A DNA stretch of 36,794 nucleotides from 66-474 sp051962095. GTDB taxonomy: Bacteria > Pseudomonadota > Gammaproteobacteria > Xanthomonadales > Rhodanobacteraceae. The notes under the pieces were generated by a model, which had not been told where the DNA came from, ran no database searches, and saw only the letters and a list, made by a program, of their open reading frames with translations. The DNA lies in assembly GCA_051962095.1 (NCBI GenBank), contig JBQCCP010000069.1:1-36794 (forward strand), written 5' to 3'. This document shows positions 11,475 to 18,290 of this stretch, in pieces (the stretch's first letter is position 1; each line of letters starts with the position of its first letter). The position numbers and the translations under genes are program-made.

Positions 11475-12427
11475 GCGAACGCTCCGGAAACGGTGGATGT
11501 GTCGGCAAGGATGCGCCGCGCTTCGGCGGCGTCGCGATCCATCTGCGCGCGCAGCGCGTCCAGGTCGGCGAATTTTTCCTCGTCGCGCAGCTTGGCGACG
11601 AATTCAACCTCGATGCGCTGCCCGTACAAGTCGCCGTTGAAATCGAACAGGTGCGCTTCCAGCAGCGGCTCGCCGCCGCGGGTGACGGTCGGGCGCACGC
11701 CGAGGCTCGCCACGCCCGGCCACCAGCGCTTGCCGATACGCACGCGCACCGCAAAGATGCCGTATACCGGCGACACCCGCTTGCCCAGCCGGATGTTCGC
11801 GGTCGGATAACCGAGGTCGCGACCCATGCGCTGGCCGCGCACGACGCGGCCGCCCATCGTGAAGGGACGCCCCAGCAAAGCCGCTGCGTGCGCGAAATCA
11901 CCGGAGGCCAGCGCGCCGCGCACCCGCGAAGCCGACACGCGCTCGCCGTCCACGGTCGAAACCGCGTCCAGCACGCGCACCTCGTACGGGCCTTCGCCCT
12001 GCAGGGCCTCCAGCAGCGCCACGTCGCCTACGCGGTTGTGTCCGAAGCGGAAATCGGCGCCCACCCAGATCTCGCGCGCACCCATCCGCGCGACCAGCAC
12101 GTTGTGCACGAAATCGTCCGCGCGCATCGCCACGAGTTCGGCATTGAAGCGCAGCAACAGCAATTCGTCGATGCCCGCGTCGGCGAACCCGCACAGTTTT
12201 TCGCGCACCGACGACAGCCGTTTCAACGGGGTGGGCGAAAAATAGCTGCGCGGAAGGGGCTCAAAGCTCACCGCCGCCGCAACCAGACCGCGCCTGGTCG
12301 CGCGTTCGCGCACCTTCGCCAGCAGCGCCGCGTGGCCGCGGTGCAGACCGTCGAACGCGCCGATCGCGAGCACGCTGCCGTCCGGAGCCAGGCACGGCCC
12401 CGCGATGTCCCGGTGGATCTTCAGCAT
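11471..12427 (-). CDS. ribF: Bifunctional riboflavin kinase / FAD synthetase
   Basis: 318 residues, the normal RibF length. The N-terminal nucleotidyltransferase domain shows AIGAFDGLHRGH with the HxGH signature, and VGADFRFGHNRVGD further on; the C-terminal flavokinase domain contains GRDLGYPTANI and FGVRPT-like LGVRPTVTRGG. The enzyme makes FMN from riboflavin and then FAD. It overlaps ileS by four bases and follows folK by 21 bases on the same strand, giving a run folK-ribF-ileS. The often-seen murJ neighbour is not here. Complete and unremarkable. Confidence 0.97.
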
Positions 12428-12448
12428 CGGCGAAGTATATCGGGGAGG

Positions 12449-12940
12449 TCAATCGACGACCGCCGTGCAATCCTTCGTATCCACACGCGCCAGCAGGTCG
12501 CGGACGCGCCCACGCCCCGGCACGTCCAGTTCGGGCGCGATGTCGGCCAGTGGCAGCAGCACGAAGGCGCGCTCGTGCAGGCGCGGGTGCGGCACCACCA
12601 GTCCAGGTTCGTCGATTTGCCGATCGCCGTACAACAACAGGTCGAGATCGAGTATGCGCGGGCCATTGCGCACACCTCGCACGCGGCCGGCGCGAGTTTC
12701 GATCGCCAACAGCGCGTCGAGCAGTTCGCGCGGCGACAGCGCCGTTTCCAGCCGCCCGGCGGCGTTGACGAAATCGGGCTGATCGGCCACGCCCCAAGGC
12801 GGCGTCCGATACAGGCGCGAGCGCGCGAACAACCGGGTTTGCGGCAATGCGATCAGCGCCTCGAAGCCACGCTGCACCTGCGCGCGCGGATCATCGAGAT
12901 TGCTGCCCAGCGCGACGCAGGCGGTGAACGTTTCAGCCAT
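12449..12940 (-). CDS. folK: 2-amino-4-hydroxy-6-hydroxymethyldihydropteridine pyrophosphokinase
   Basis: 163 residues, typical for HPPK. It begins MAETFTACVALGSNLDD, the substrate-binding ALGSN motif, followed by SRLYRTPPWGVADQPDFVNAA and the signature RNGPRILDLDLLLYG with the Mg2+-binding DLD, then VPHPRLHERAFVLLPL. It transfers pyrophosphate from ATP to the pterin in folate synthesis. Only five bases separate the ATG from the left end of a 270-bp MITE-like element (12946-13215), so its ribosome site and any upstream promoter must lie in or beside that element. pcnB lies on the other side in the same direction; the element may therefore interrupt a former pcnB-folK transcript. Confidence 0.95.
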   Translation of the reverse strand: MAETFTACVALGSNLDDPRAQVQRGFEALIALPQTRLFARSRLYRTPPWGVADQPDFVNAAGRLETALSPRELLDALLAIETRAGRVRGVRNGPRILDLDLLLYGDRQIDEPGLVVPHPRLHERAFVLLPLADIAPELDVPGRGRVRDLLARVDTKDCTAVVD

Positions 12941-12945
12941 GCATC

Positions 12946-13215
12946 AGGGCCTGGCAAGGCCATGCCAAGCGAGCCGCGTTGCTTCCGCAGCGGTCGCCAG
13001 ACGAGGCGCGCGTCGCTGCGCCAGAATGGTTCTCTGGCCAAGGCGCGCACCGATGGATGGCGGCCGCTGCGGAGCAACCCTTCGGGCCGGGGCCATTTGC
13101 CCGCATGGCTGCGTCATCGCTCGTCGATGTATCGACATACATCTTCCTCGTTCTTCCTTGCCCTGCATGCAAATGGCCGGCGGCGCGGCCACTTGGCATG
13201 GCGTTGCCAGGCCCT
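12946..13215. mobile_element. MITE-like element with about 26-bp terminal inverted repeats
   Basis: The ends are inverted copies. The left end is AGGGCCTGGCAAGGCCATGC (12946-12965); the right end read on the minus strand is AGGGCCTGGCAACGCCATGC, and similarity continues as CAAG(C/T) and a one-gap GCCGCG. Inside lie a perfect 10-bp inverted repeat GGCCATTTGC (13091-13100) / GCAAATGGCC (13169-13178) and a central hairpin GATGTAT-cgac-ATACATC (13126-13143). No open frame resembling a transposase fits. The 270-bp size, terminal inverted repeats and lack of coding capacity fit a non-autonomous element or large nested palindrome. I could not identify a clear target duplication. It fills the entire gap between pcnB and folK and supplies the pcnB stop codon region. 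Confidence 0.65.
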
Positions 13216-14593
13216 AATCTTGCGGACCGGCTTCCGGTGCGCCGGCCTTGCGACCCCGGCCGCCGCGCCGCCGGCGGCGACGCTTCGGAGCCGCGGCGGA
13301 TTCGCCGCCGCGGGCCAGCGACTTCGGCGCCAGTGAAGCCGAAAGCTCGTCGGCGGAAAGCGTCTGCGCCTGCGTCCACCACTCGCCCGCTTCGCGCAGT
13401 TCTTCCGACTCGCCCGCGCGCAGCAACAGGAAATCGTACGCGGCGCGGAAGCGCGGATGCGCCATCAGCCGGAACACGCGCTTGCGGCTGCGTTCCGCGA
13501 AGCGGGGTTGCAGCGCCCATATTTCCTCGATCGCGTAGGCAAAGCGGCGCGGGATCGCGACGCGCCTGGCCTGCTCGGCCATCACGCGATGCGTGGCGCG
13601 CAGCGAGGCCAGCGGCTGGCTCGCGCCTTCCTCGCGCAACGTCGTTGCGAGCGTATCGACCTCGCCCCACAACAATACCGCGAACAGGAACGCAGGCGTC
13701 ACCGGGCGTCCCTCGGCCACACGCGCATCGGTGCCGGCGAGGCCGCGTTCGATCAATTCCAGCATGCCGCCGGAGGTGTCGCGCTTCAGGGCGCGCGCGG
13801 TGCCGGGAAACAGGTGCCGCAGCAGGTCGTAGCGTACCAGCGTGCGGAAACTTTCGAGGCCGTAACCTGCCAGGAACATCTTCTGGCATTCGTCGAACAG
13901 GCGCGCGGGCGGCGCATCGCCCAGCAGGTGGCCGAGTTGGTCGAATGGCGCCGCGGCCTCTTCGTCGATCGTGAAACCGAGCTTGGCCGCCAACCGCGCC
14001 GCACGCAGCATCCGCACCGGATCCTCGCGATAGCGCGTGGCGGGGTCGCCAATCAGGCGCAGGTGCCTGCGTTCGAGATCCTCGATGCCGCCGACGTAAT
14101 CGATCACGCTGAAATCGGCGATGTCGTAGTACAGCGCGTTGACGCGGAAATCGCGGCGCAGCGCATCTTCCTCGATGCTGCCCCAGACGTTGTCCCGCAG
14201 GATGCGGCCGTCGACCACGTGGCGATCCTCGCCGGCCTCGCCCTCGCCGGTGCCGCGGAAGGTGGCGACCTCGACGATCTCGGGTCCGAACACCACGTGC
14301 GCGAGACGGAACCGCCGGCCGATCAGGCGGCAGTTGCGGAACAGCTTTTTCACTTCCTCGGGCGTGGCGTCGGTGGCGACGTCGAAATCCTTGGGCTGGC
14401 GGCCCAGCAGCAGGTCGCGTACCGCGCCGCCGACGAGGCAGGCGCGAAAGCCGGCGTCCTTCAGTCCGTACAGGACGCGCAGCGCGCCGCGGCTGATCTG
14501 CTTGCGGGAAATGTTGTGCTGCTCGCGCGGGATCACCCGCGGTGCGGGCATCGGGTGATCGGGAGCGGCGAAATCGGAACTCAAGCGGGACAC
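13214..14593 (-). CDS. pcnB: Poly(A) polymerase I
   Basis: 459 residues from a GTG at 14593. An in-frame ATG at 14551 (MPAPRVIPREQHNISR) is an alternative, and E. coli-like family members match from about there. The nucleotidyltransferase core shows CLVGGAVRDLLLGRQPKDFD with the catalytic DxD, LIGRRFRLAHV, RRDFRVNALYYD and EDPVRMLRAARL. The C-terminus is a basic tail (KRRRRRRGGRGRK) typical of this RNA-binding enzyme. PcnB adds poly(A) to RNA 3' ends to promote decay. The CCA-adding enzyme is a close relative, but the PREQHNISR segment and basic tail favour PcnB. Its TAG stop overlaps the right end of the MITE-like element. Confidence 0.93.
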   Translation of the reverse strand: MSRLSSDFAAPDHPMPAPRVIPREQHNISRKQISRGALRVLYGLKDAGFRACLVGGAVRDLLLGRQPKDFDVATDATPEEVKKLFRNCRLIGRRFRLAHVVFGPEIVEVATFRGTGEGEAGEDRHVVDGRILRDNVWGSIEEDALRRDFRVNALYYDIADFSVIDYVGGIEDLERRHLRLIGDPATRYREDPVRMLRAARLAAKLGFTIDEEAAAPFDQLGHLLGDAPPARLFDECQKMFLAGYGLESFRTLVRYDLLRHLFPGTARALKRDTSGGMLELIERGLAGTDARVAEGRPVTPAFLFAVLLWGEVDTLATTLREEGASQPLASLRATHRVMAEQARRVAIPRRFAYAIEEIWALQPRFAERSRKRVFRLMAHPRFRAAYDFLLLRAGESEELREAGEWWTQAQTLSADELSASLAPKSLARGGESAAAPKRRRRRRGGRGRKAGAPEAGPQD

Positions 14594-14636
14594 ATCCCTG
14601 CGGGGCCAAGCCGCGGATTCGCGGCACGAAGTCCGT

Positions 14637-14642
14637 TATACT
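14637..14642 (+). promoter_or_regulatory. -10 element of the tRNA-Glu promoter
   Basis: TATACT lies 21 bases before the mature tRNA 5' end and is followed by a GC-rich discriminator (AGCGCGCTC), as in stringently controlled stable-RNA promoters. I see no convincing -35 hexamer at 16-18 bp spacing. Confidence 0.55.
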
Positions 14643-14662
14643 AGCGCGCTCTTAAGGCCCAC

Positions 14663-14738
14663 GCTCCCTTCGTCTAGCGGCCCAGGACATCGCCCTCTCA
14701 CGGCGGTAACGCGGGTTCGAGTCCCGCAGGGAGCGCCA
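14663..14738 (+). tRNA. tRNA-Glu (anticodon CTC)
   Basis: 76-base cloverleaf with a seven-pair acceptor stem GCTCCCT / AGGGAGC, a D arm with TCTAGCGGCCCAGGA, an anticodon loop CTCTCAC giving anticodon CTC, a T arm GCGGG-TTCGAGT-CCCGC and encoded GCCA at the 3' end. The D-arm and anticodon-stem sequences are those of bacterial tRNA-Glu. The tRNA reads GAG codons. No integrase gene or attachment-site duplication is seen beside it. Confidence 0.95.
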
Positions 14739-14746
14739 TGTTGAAT

Positions 14747-14774
14747 GCGTTCATCCATGAACGCTGTTTCGTTT
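14747..14774 (+). terminator. Probable terminator of the tRNA-Glu transcript
   Basis: GCGTTCAT-cc-ATGAACGC forms a perfect eight-pair hairpin (14747-14764) nine bases after the tRNA, followed by the T-rich TGTTTCGTTT. The short loop and interrupted T-tract make it moderate rather than strong. Confidence 0.6.
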
Positions 14775-14814
14775 CACGGCGCGGCGAGGTCGCAGGCATG
14801 CGCAGCCTGCAAGA

Positions 14815-14920
14815 CCAGAACGGGCTTCCTGCCCTGACTTTTCACAACAGTCGCTTCGGACGGAGCTTGTACAACCGCTTCGATTGAGGTTTCTGGCGTG
14901 CGATGATGTTGAGTCATCGC
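14815..14920 (-). repeat. Dispersed intergenic repeat, copy B
   Basis: The hairpin core CCAGAACGGGCTTCCTGCCC (14815-14834) is followed by the tail TGACTTTTCACAACAGTCGC (14835-14854) and TTCGGA. About 40 bases on is the palindrome GCGATGATG-ttg-AGTCATCGC (14900-14920), a diverged form of the 18-mer. In this copy the hairpin is GGGC-ttcct-GCCC, whereas copies A and C have GGCCA/TGGCC: both arms have changed but pairing is kept. It lies between tRNA-Glu and fdxA. The strand given is that in which the palindrome comes first. Confidence 0.65.
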
Positions 14921-14925
14921 GTATT

Positions 14926-14958
14926 GATCCCGAATCCCGAATCCCGAATCCCAAGCCC
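14926..14958 (+). repeat. GAATCCC heptad repeat upstream of fdxA
   Basis: GATCCC, three perfect GAATCCC units (14932-14952) and AAGCCC stand 17 bases upstream of the fdxA ATG. A similar set of four heptads lies at 19836-19863, at the start of thiD. Such heptads can expand or contract by slippage; whether they affect expression here is not known. Confidence 0.7.
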
Positions 14959-14974
14959 TAACTCCTATCTCCAC

Positions 14975-15298
14975 ATGACCTTTGTTGTTACGGACAACTG
15001 CGTGAAGTGCAAGTACACCGACTGCGTGGAGGTGTGCCCGGTCGATTGCTTCCACGAGGGACCGAATTTCCTCGCGATCGATCCCGACGAGTGCATCGAC
15101 TGCACGCTGTGCGAACCGGAATGCCCCGCGCGCGCGATCTTTCCCGAGGACGACGTGCCCGCGGGCCAGGAGCACTACATCGCGCTGAACGCGGAATTGG
15201 CGAAAGCGTGGCCGGTGCTCACCGAGCGCAAGGACCCGCCACCGGATGCCAAGGAATGGGATGGCAAGCCGGACAAGTTGCCATTGCTGCAACGCTGA
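14975..15298 (+). CDS. fdxA: 7Fe ferredoxin ([3Fe-4S][4Fe-4S])
   Basis: 107 residues, the same length as Azotobacter ferredoxin I, which it closely resembles. It starts MTFVVTDNCVKCKYTDC. The cysteine pattern C9, C12, C17, C21-P, then C40, C43, C46, C50-P is that of the seven-iron type: one cluster is [3Fe-4S] and the other [4Fe-4S]. It carries electrons at low potential in the cytoplasm; partners are unknown. The ATG at 14975 is preferred because the upstream in-frame extension is translated heptad repeat (PNPESRIPSP) and has no family match. The ribosome site is weak. A strong terminator follows directly. Confidence 0.95.
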   Translation: MTFVVTDNCVKCKYTDCVEVCPVDCFHEGPNFLAIDPDECIDCTLCEPECPARAIFPEDDVPAGQEHYIALNAELAKAWPVLTERKDPPPDAKEWDGKPDKLPLLQR

Positions 15299-15310
15299 AG
15301 CGATCGGACG

Positions 15311-15338
15311 AAAAACGCCGCCCCCGGGCGGCGTTTTT
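15311..15338. terminator. Bidirectional rho-independent terminator
   Basis: AAAAACGCCGCCC-cc-GGGCGGCGTTTTT is a 13-pair perfect inverted repeat with A and T runs at its ends. It stands between fdxA, reading right, and the BamC-like gene, reading left, and can serve both transcripts. Confidence 0.92.
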
Positions 15339-15356
15339 GTGTGGGCGGCGCGACGA

Positions 15357-16001
15357 TCAACCGCCGCCGAGTCGTTGCTGCAGCACGTTCAGCACGCGCG
15401 TCGCCGCACCCGGATCGCCCTGCGCGCTGACCACGCTGCCGGTACCGGAGGGCGTGATGCTGACCGTCACGGTGCCCTTCACCGTTTCGCTGTGGTTGCG
15501 GTGGAAGATGCGATGGAAGAAGCCGCCTTCGGGCTTCTGCGTCACCACGCTATCGACCGCGACCTGATAGGTGAGCGCATTGTCGTCGTGCGCGGTGACC
15601 TGGCCGACGTCGCTGCGCGACAGCGCCAGTCCGACGCGGTGGTACGCGCTGGCCGGCGTGTCGGTGAGCGTGAGACCGTTGCTGCCGGCAGTGCCGGCAG
15701 TGACGCCCGCGGCCGCGGCGCCTGCGGAGGGCGGCGCGACGGATTCCGATGGCGTGGTAGTAGCAGTCCCGGAAGCGGATGCTGCACCCGTGCCCGCCTC
15801 CGGAATCGCCAGCGCCTCGGTTGTGGCCGGCTGATCCATGCCCGGCGGCACTTCCAGCGGCCGCTCCTGTTGCGCGGATTTGTAGGGCGGCTCCTTGTGC
15901 CGGAACGGATTGTGGGCCTTGATGGTCTGGCAACCCGTCAGCGCGATCGGGGCGAGCAGCAACAGCGTCAGCGTCAGTTTTTTCATGGGCGCATTGTGCA
16001 T
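15357..16001 (-). CDS. bamC: BamC-like outer-membrane assembly lipoprotein
   Basis: Lipoprotein of 214 residues from the ATG at 16001 (MHNAPMKKLTL) or 209 from the ATG at 15986 (MKKLTL). The signal peptide ends in lipobox LTGC. The start of the mature part, PPYKSAQQERPLEVPPGMDQ, then ALAIPEAG, matches the unstructured BamC segment that contacts BamD. One C-terminal domain (about 110-214) follows, so it is shorter than E. coli BamC (344), which has two helix-grip domains. It directly follows dapA with a two-base gap, the conserved dapA-bamC pairing. The BAM complex inserts beta-barrel proteins in the outer membrane. The C-terminal match is weaker than the N-terminal one. Confidence 0.65.
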   Translation of the reverse strand: MHNAPMKKLTLTLLLLAPIALTGCQTIKAHNPFRHKEPPYKSAQQERPLEVPPGMDQPATTEALAIPEAGTGAASASGTATTTPSESVAPPSAGAAAAGVTAGTAGSNGLTLTDTPASAYHRVGLALSRSDVGQVTAHDDNALTYQVAVDSVVTQKPEGGFFHRIFHRNHSETVKGTVTVSITPSGTGSVVSAQGDPGAATRVLNVLQQRLGGG

Positions 16002-16003
16002 GA

Positions 16004-16927
16004 TCAGGGCGTGGCGGCGCCAGCGAGGGACATCAGGATTTCCCGAAGACGCGTGCGGGCCGGACCGGGCGCCAGTTCGAGCAGGGGCAGTCGCAGCGTC
16101 GCGCCGCACAGGCCGAGTTCGGCCAGACCGGCCTTGACCGCGATCGGGTTCGGCGCACAGTTCAAGGCGTCGATCAGCGGCGCGATGCGCTGCGCGTGCT
16201 GCGTGGCGGCCGCGCGATCACCCGCGCGCGCCGCGTCGCACAGCGCGCGGAACGCGTTCGGGACCAGATTGTTCACCACCGAGATCACGCCTCCCGCGCC
16301 TGCCAACATCGCGTCGGCCGCGCTGCCGTCGTCGCCGGACAAATAGACAAATCCCGGCCGCCGAAGTTGCGCGATCGCGGCGATGCGTTCGGGCGTACCC
16401 ACGGCCTCCTTGATCCCGACGATGCCGGCGGTGCCGCACAGTGTTGCCACGGTTTCCGGCTGCATGTCGCACCCGGTGCGCGAGGGCACGTTGTACATCA
16501 GGACCGGAATGCCGCTGTGTTCGGCGACCTCGCTGAAATGGCGGCGCAGGCCCTCCTGGGTCGGGCGCACGTAATAGGGCGTCACCACCAGCGCCGCGTC
16601 GGCGCCCAAGGCCTTCGCACGCCGCGTCAATGCGAGGGTCTTCGAAGTGGCAGCCTCGCCGGTACCCGCGACTACCGGCACCCGGCGCGCGATGCGCTCC
16701 ACCGCGAACGCCAACAGGCGCTCGTAGTCGGGTTCGTCCAGCATGTGCGCTTCGCCGGTGGAACCCGCGACCACGATGCCCTGGGTGCCGCCGTCGAGCT
16801 GGTGATCGATCAGACGCGCGAAGGCATCCAGATCGAGCGTGCCATCGGGCCTGAACGGCGTCGCGATGGCGCACAGGCTGCCGGTGATCTCCACGTCCGA
16901 GGGCTCCGCTTTCCGCAAACCTTGCAT
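16004..16927 (-). CDS. dapA: 4-hydroxy-tetrahydrodipicolinate synthase
   Basis: Class I aldolase that joins pyruvate and aspartate semialdehyde in the first step of lysine/diaminopimelate synthesis. Motifs are VAGSTGEA (threonine of the triad), MYNVPSRTGCDM (catalytic tyrosine and arginine region), and GIKEAVGT, which holds the Schiff-base lysine. From the ATG at 16927 it has 307 residues. A GTG at 16894 gives VEITGSLCAIATPF, which aligns with the usual N-terminus, gives 296 residues (E. coli 292) and has GGAG nine bases upstream, so this shorter start may be the true one. The BamC-like gene follows, and gcvR is divergent across about 110-140 bases. Confidence 0.95.
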   Translation of the reverse strand: MQGLRKAEPSDVEITGSLCAIATPFRPDGTLDLDAFARLIDHQLDGGTQGIVVAGSTGEAHMLDEPDYERLLAFAVERIARRVPVVAGTGEAATSKTLALTRRAKALGADAALVVTPYYVRPTQEGLRRHFSEVAEHSGIPVLMYNVPSRTGCDMQPETVATLCGTAGIVGIKEAVGTPERIAAIAQLRRPGFVYLSGDDGSAADAMLAGAGGVISVVNNLVPNAFRALCDAARAGDRAAATQHAQRIAPLIDALNCAPNPIAVKAGLAELGLCGATLRLPLLELAPGPARTRLREILMSLAGAATP

Positions 16928-17037
16928 GATACGGTACCCGCCAAGGCCGTGGACGCGCGTTGCCGGCGCCCCTCGTTCACGTGCCGCGGCGCACGGGAAA
17001 GTGACACCCACCGCCCGACACCACTATTCTTTCCTTC

Positions 17038-17619
17038 GTGAACCTCAAAACCGTCACCCGCTTGAACCCTCCCGCGGCGCGCCCCGCCACCGACCACCAG
17101 TTGCTGATCCAGGCCGTCGCGCCAGCGACGGACTCGCCCCTGCTGGTGCTGTCTCGGCGCATCGCCGACGCCGGCTGCAACCTCGTGGAGTCGCGGGTCG
17201 CCACCGTGGGCGCCGACGTCTCGGTGCTGCTGCTGGCCCGGGGCGGCTGGGACGCGATCGCCAAGCTGGAAACCGCGCTGGTGCGCGTCGGTCGCAGCGA
17301 CAACGTGCACCTGCTGAGCTATCGCACCCAGCCGCGCGACCAGCAGAGCCATTTGCTGCCGTACATGGTCGAAGTGGTCGCGGCCGACAAGCCCGGCGTG
17401 CTGGTGGAACTGATCGACTTTTTCAACCGCCGCGCGATCAGCATCGAGCAGATGTCTTCGATGCGTTACCAGGCCATGCAGACCGGGGCCGACATGTTCC
17501 AGGCGCAACTGACGATCGGGATTCCCGCCGACACCCGCATCGCCGAGCTGCGCGACGAATTCATGGAAATGTGCGACGGCTTGAATCTCGACGCAATCAT
17601 GGATCCGGTGAAGTTTTAA
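17038..17619 (+). CDS. gcvR: Glycine cleavage system transcriptional repressor-type ACT protein
   Basis: 193 residues from a GTG, with two ACT domains at about 22-95 (HQLLIQAVAPATDSPLLVLS) and 108-185 (YMVEVVAADKPGVLVELIDF). This is the architecture of GcvR, which binds glycine and antagonises GcvA at the glycine cleavage operon in E. coli. The gene order dapA / gcvR / bcp is the same as in E. coli, which supports the name. Whether GcvA exists in this organism cannot be seen here. The ribosome site before the GTG is poor. A degenerate REP-like stretch follows before bcp. Confidence 0.85.
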   Translation: MNLKTVTRLNPPAARPATDHQLLIQAVAPATDSPLLVLSRRIADAGCNLVESRVATVGADVSVLLLARGGWDAIAKLETALVRVGRSDNVHLLSYRTQPRDQQSHLLPYMVEVVAADKPGVLVELIDFFNRRAISIEQMSSMRYQAMQTGADMFQAQLTIGIPADTRIAELRDEFMEMCDGLNLDAIMDPVKF

Positions 17620-17639
17620 AGTGCAACCTTCCTTTGACC

Positions 17640-17703
17640 GTCATCACGGCGAAAGCCGGACTGCGGAGGCAGGACGCCGGAGCGAACATCGGTGCAGCCG
17701 ATG
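17640..17703. repeat. Degenerate REP-like hairpins between gcvR and bcp
   Basis: GTCATCACGGCGAAAGCCGG (17640-17659) resembles the GTCATTCC-type REP units at 19708 and 28351 and contains CGGC-gaaa-GCCG. A second hairpin CATCGG-tgcag-CCGATG lies at 17687-17703. Either may attenuate transcription between gcvR and bcp; no T-run follows, so a classical terminator is not supported. Confidence 0.45.
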
Positions 17704-17754
17704 GCCAGAAGGGTGCGCGGCAGGAGCCGCGTGTAATCCAGTGACTTCAAACAA

Positions 17755-18216
17755 ATGACCAAGATCGGCAACAAGGTTCCCAAACTCGCGGGAACGGTCC
17801 AGTCGGGTGACACGCTGAAACTGGCCGACCTTCGCGGCCAATGGGTGGTGCTGTATTTCTACCCCAAGGACAACACCACCGGCTGCACCCGCGAAGCCGG
17901 CGACTTCCGCGACCTGTACACGAAGTTCAGGCGCCGCGGCGCCACGATCGTGGGCGCGTCGCGCGACAGCGCGCGCTCCCATGATGGCTTCAAGGAAAAA
18001 CTCGGCCTGCCGTTCCCGCTGATCGCCGATACCGACGAAACCTGGTGCAAGGCATTCGACGTGATCCGCATGAAAAAACTGTACGGCCGCGAATATCTCG
18101 GCGTCGACCGCAGCACCTTCCTGATCGATCCCGAAGGCAAGCTGGTGCAGGAATGGCGCGGCGTGAAAGTGCCCGGCCATGCCCAGGCCGTGCTGGACGC
18201 GATTCCCGCCAAGTGA
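17755..18216 (+). CDS. bcp: Thioredoxin-dependent peroxiredoxin, BCP/PrxQ family
   Basis: 153 residues, normal for the family. The peroxidatic cysteine is C44 in NTTGCTREAGDF. In E. coli BCP a resolving cysteine sits five residues later (CTVQAC), but here that position is G49. The only other cysteine is C98 in DETWCKAF, which matches E. coli C99. The enzyme is therefore either a one-cysteine type or uses C98. It reduces peroxides in the cytoplasm with thioredoxin or a thiol partner. Its TGA overlaps a possible GTG of the downstream phoH2 gene. The start ATG at 17755 lacks a clear ribosome site. Confidence 0.93.
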   Translation: MTKIGNKVPKLAGTVQSGDTLKLADLRGQWVVLYFYPKDNTTGCTREAGDFRDLYTKFRRRGATIVGASRDSARSHDGFKEKLGLPFPLIADTDETWCKAFDVIRMKKLYGREYLGVDRSTFLIDPEGKLVQEWRGVKVPGHAQAVLDAIPAK

Positions 18217-18290
18217 GCAAGTCCGCCCGATCCGCTCCAGCCAAGCGCGTCAGGCGCGCGCCCGATTCTTCTCCCGCTTCCGGAGCCTCC

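Noticed and set aside
12853..13077. Small frames inside and beside the MITE-like element as genes
   Set aside because: They read through the terminal inverted repeats and folK antisense; the products are translated palindromes without motifs.
14663..14738. tRNA-Glu as an integration site for a genomic island
   Set aside because: No integrase and no duplicated tRNA 3' end are seen on either side; flanks are housekeeping genes.
18213..18290. GTG start of phoH2 overlapping the bcp stop
   Set aside because: The 26 added residues are low complexity and basic, while the ATG at 18291 has a good GGAG site and matches the start of the PIN domain.
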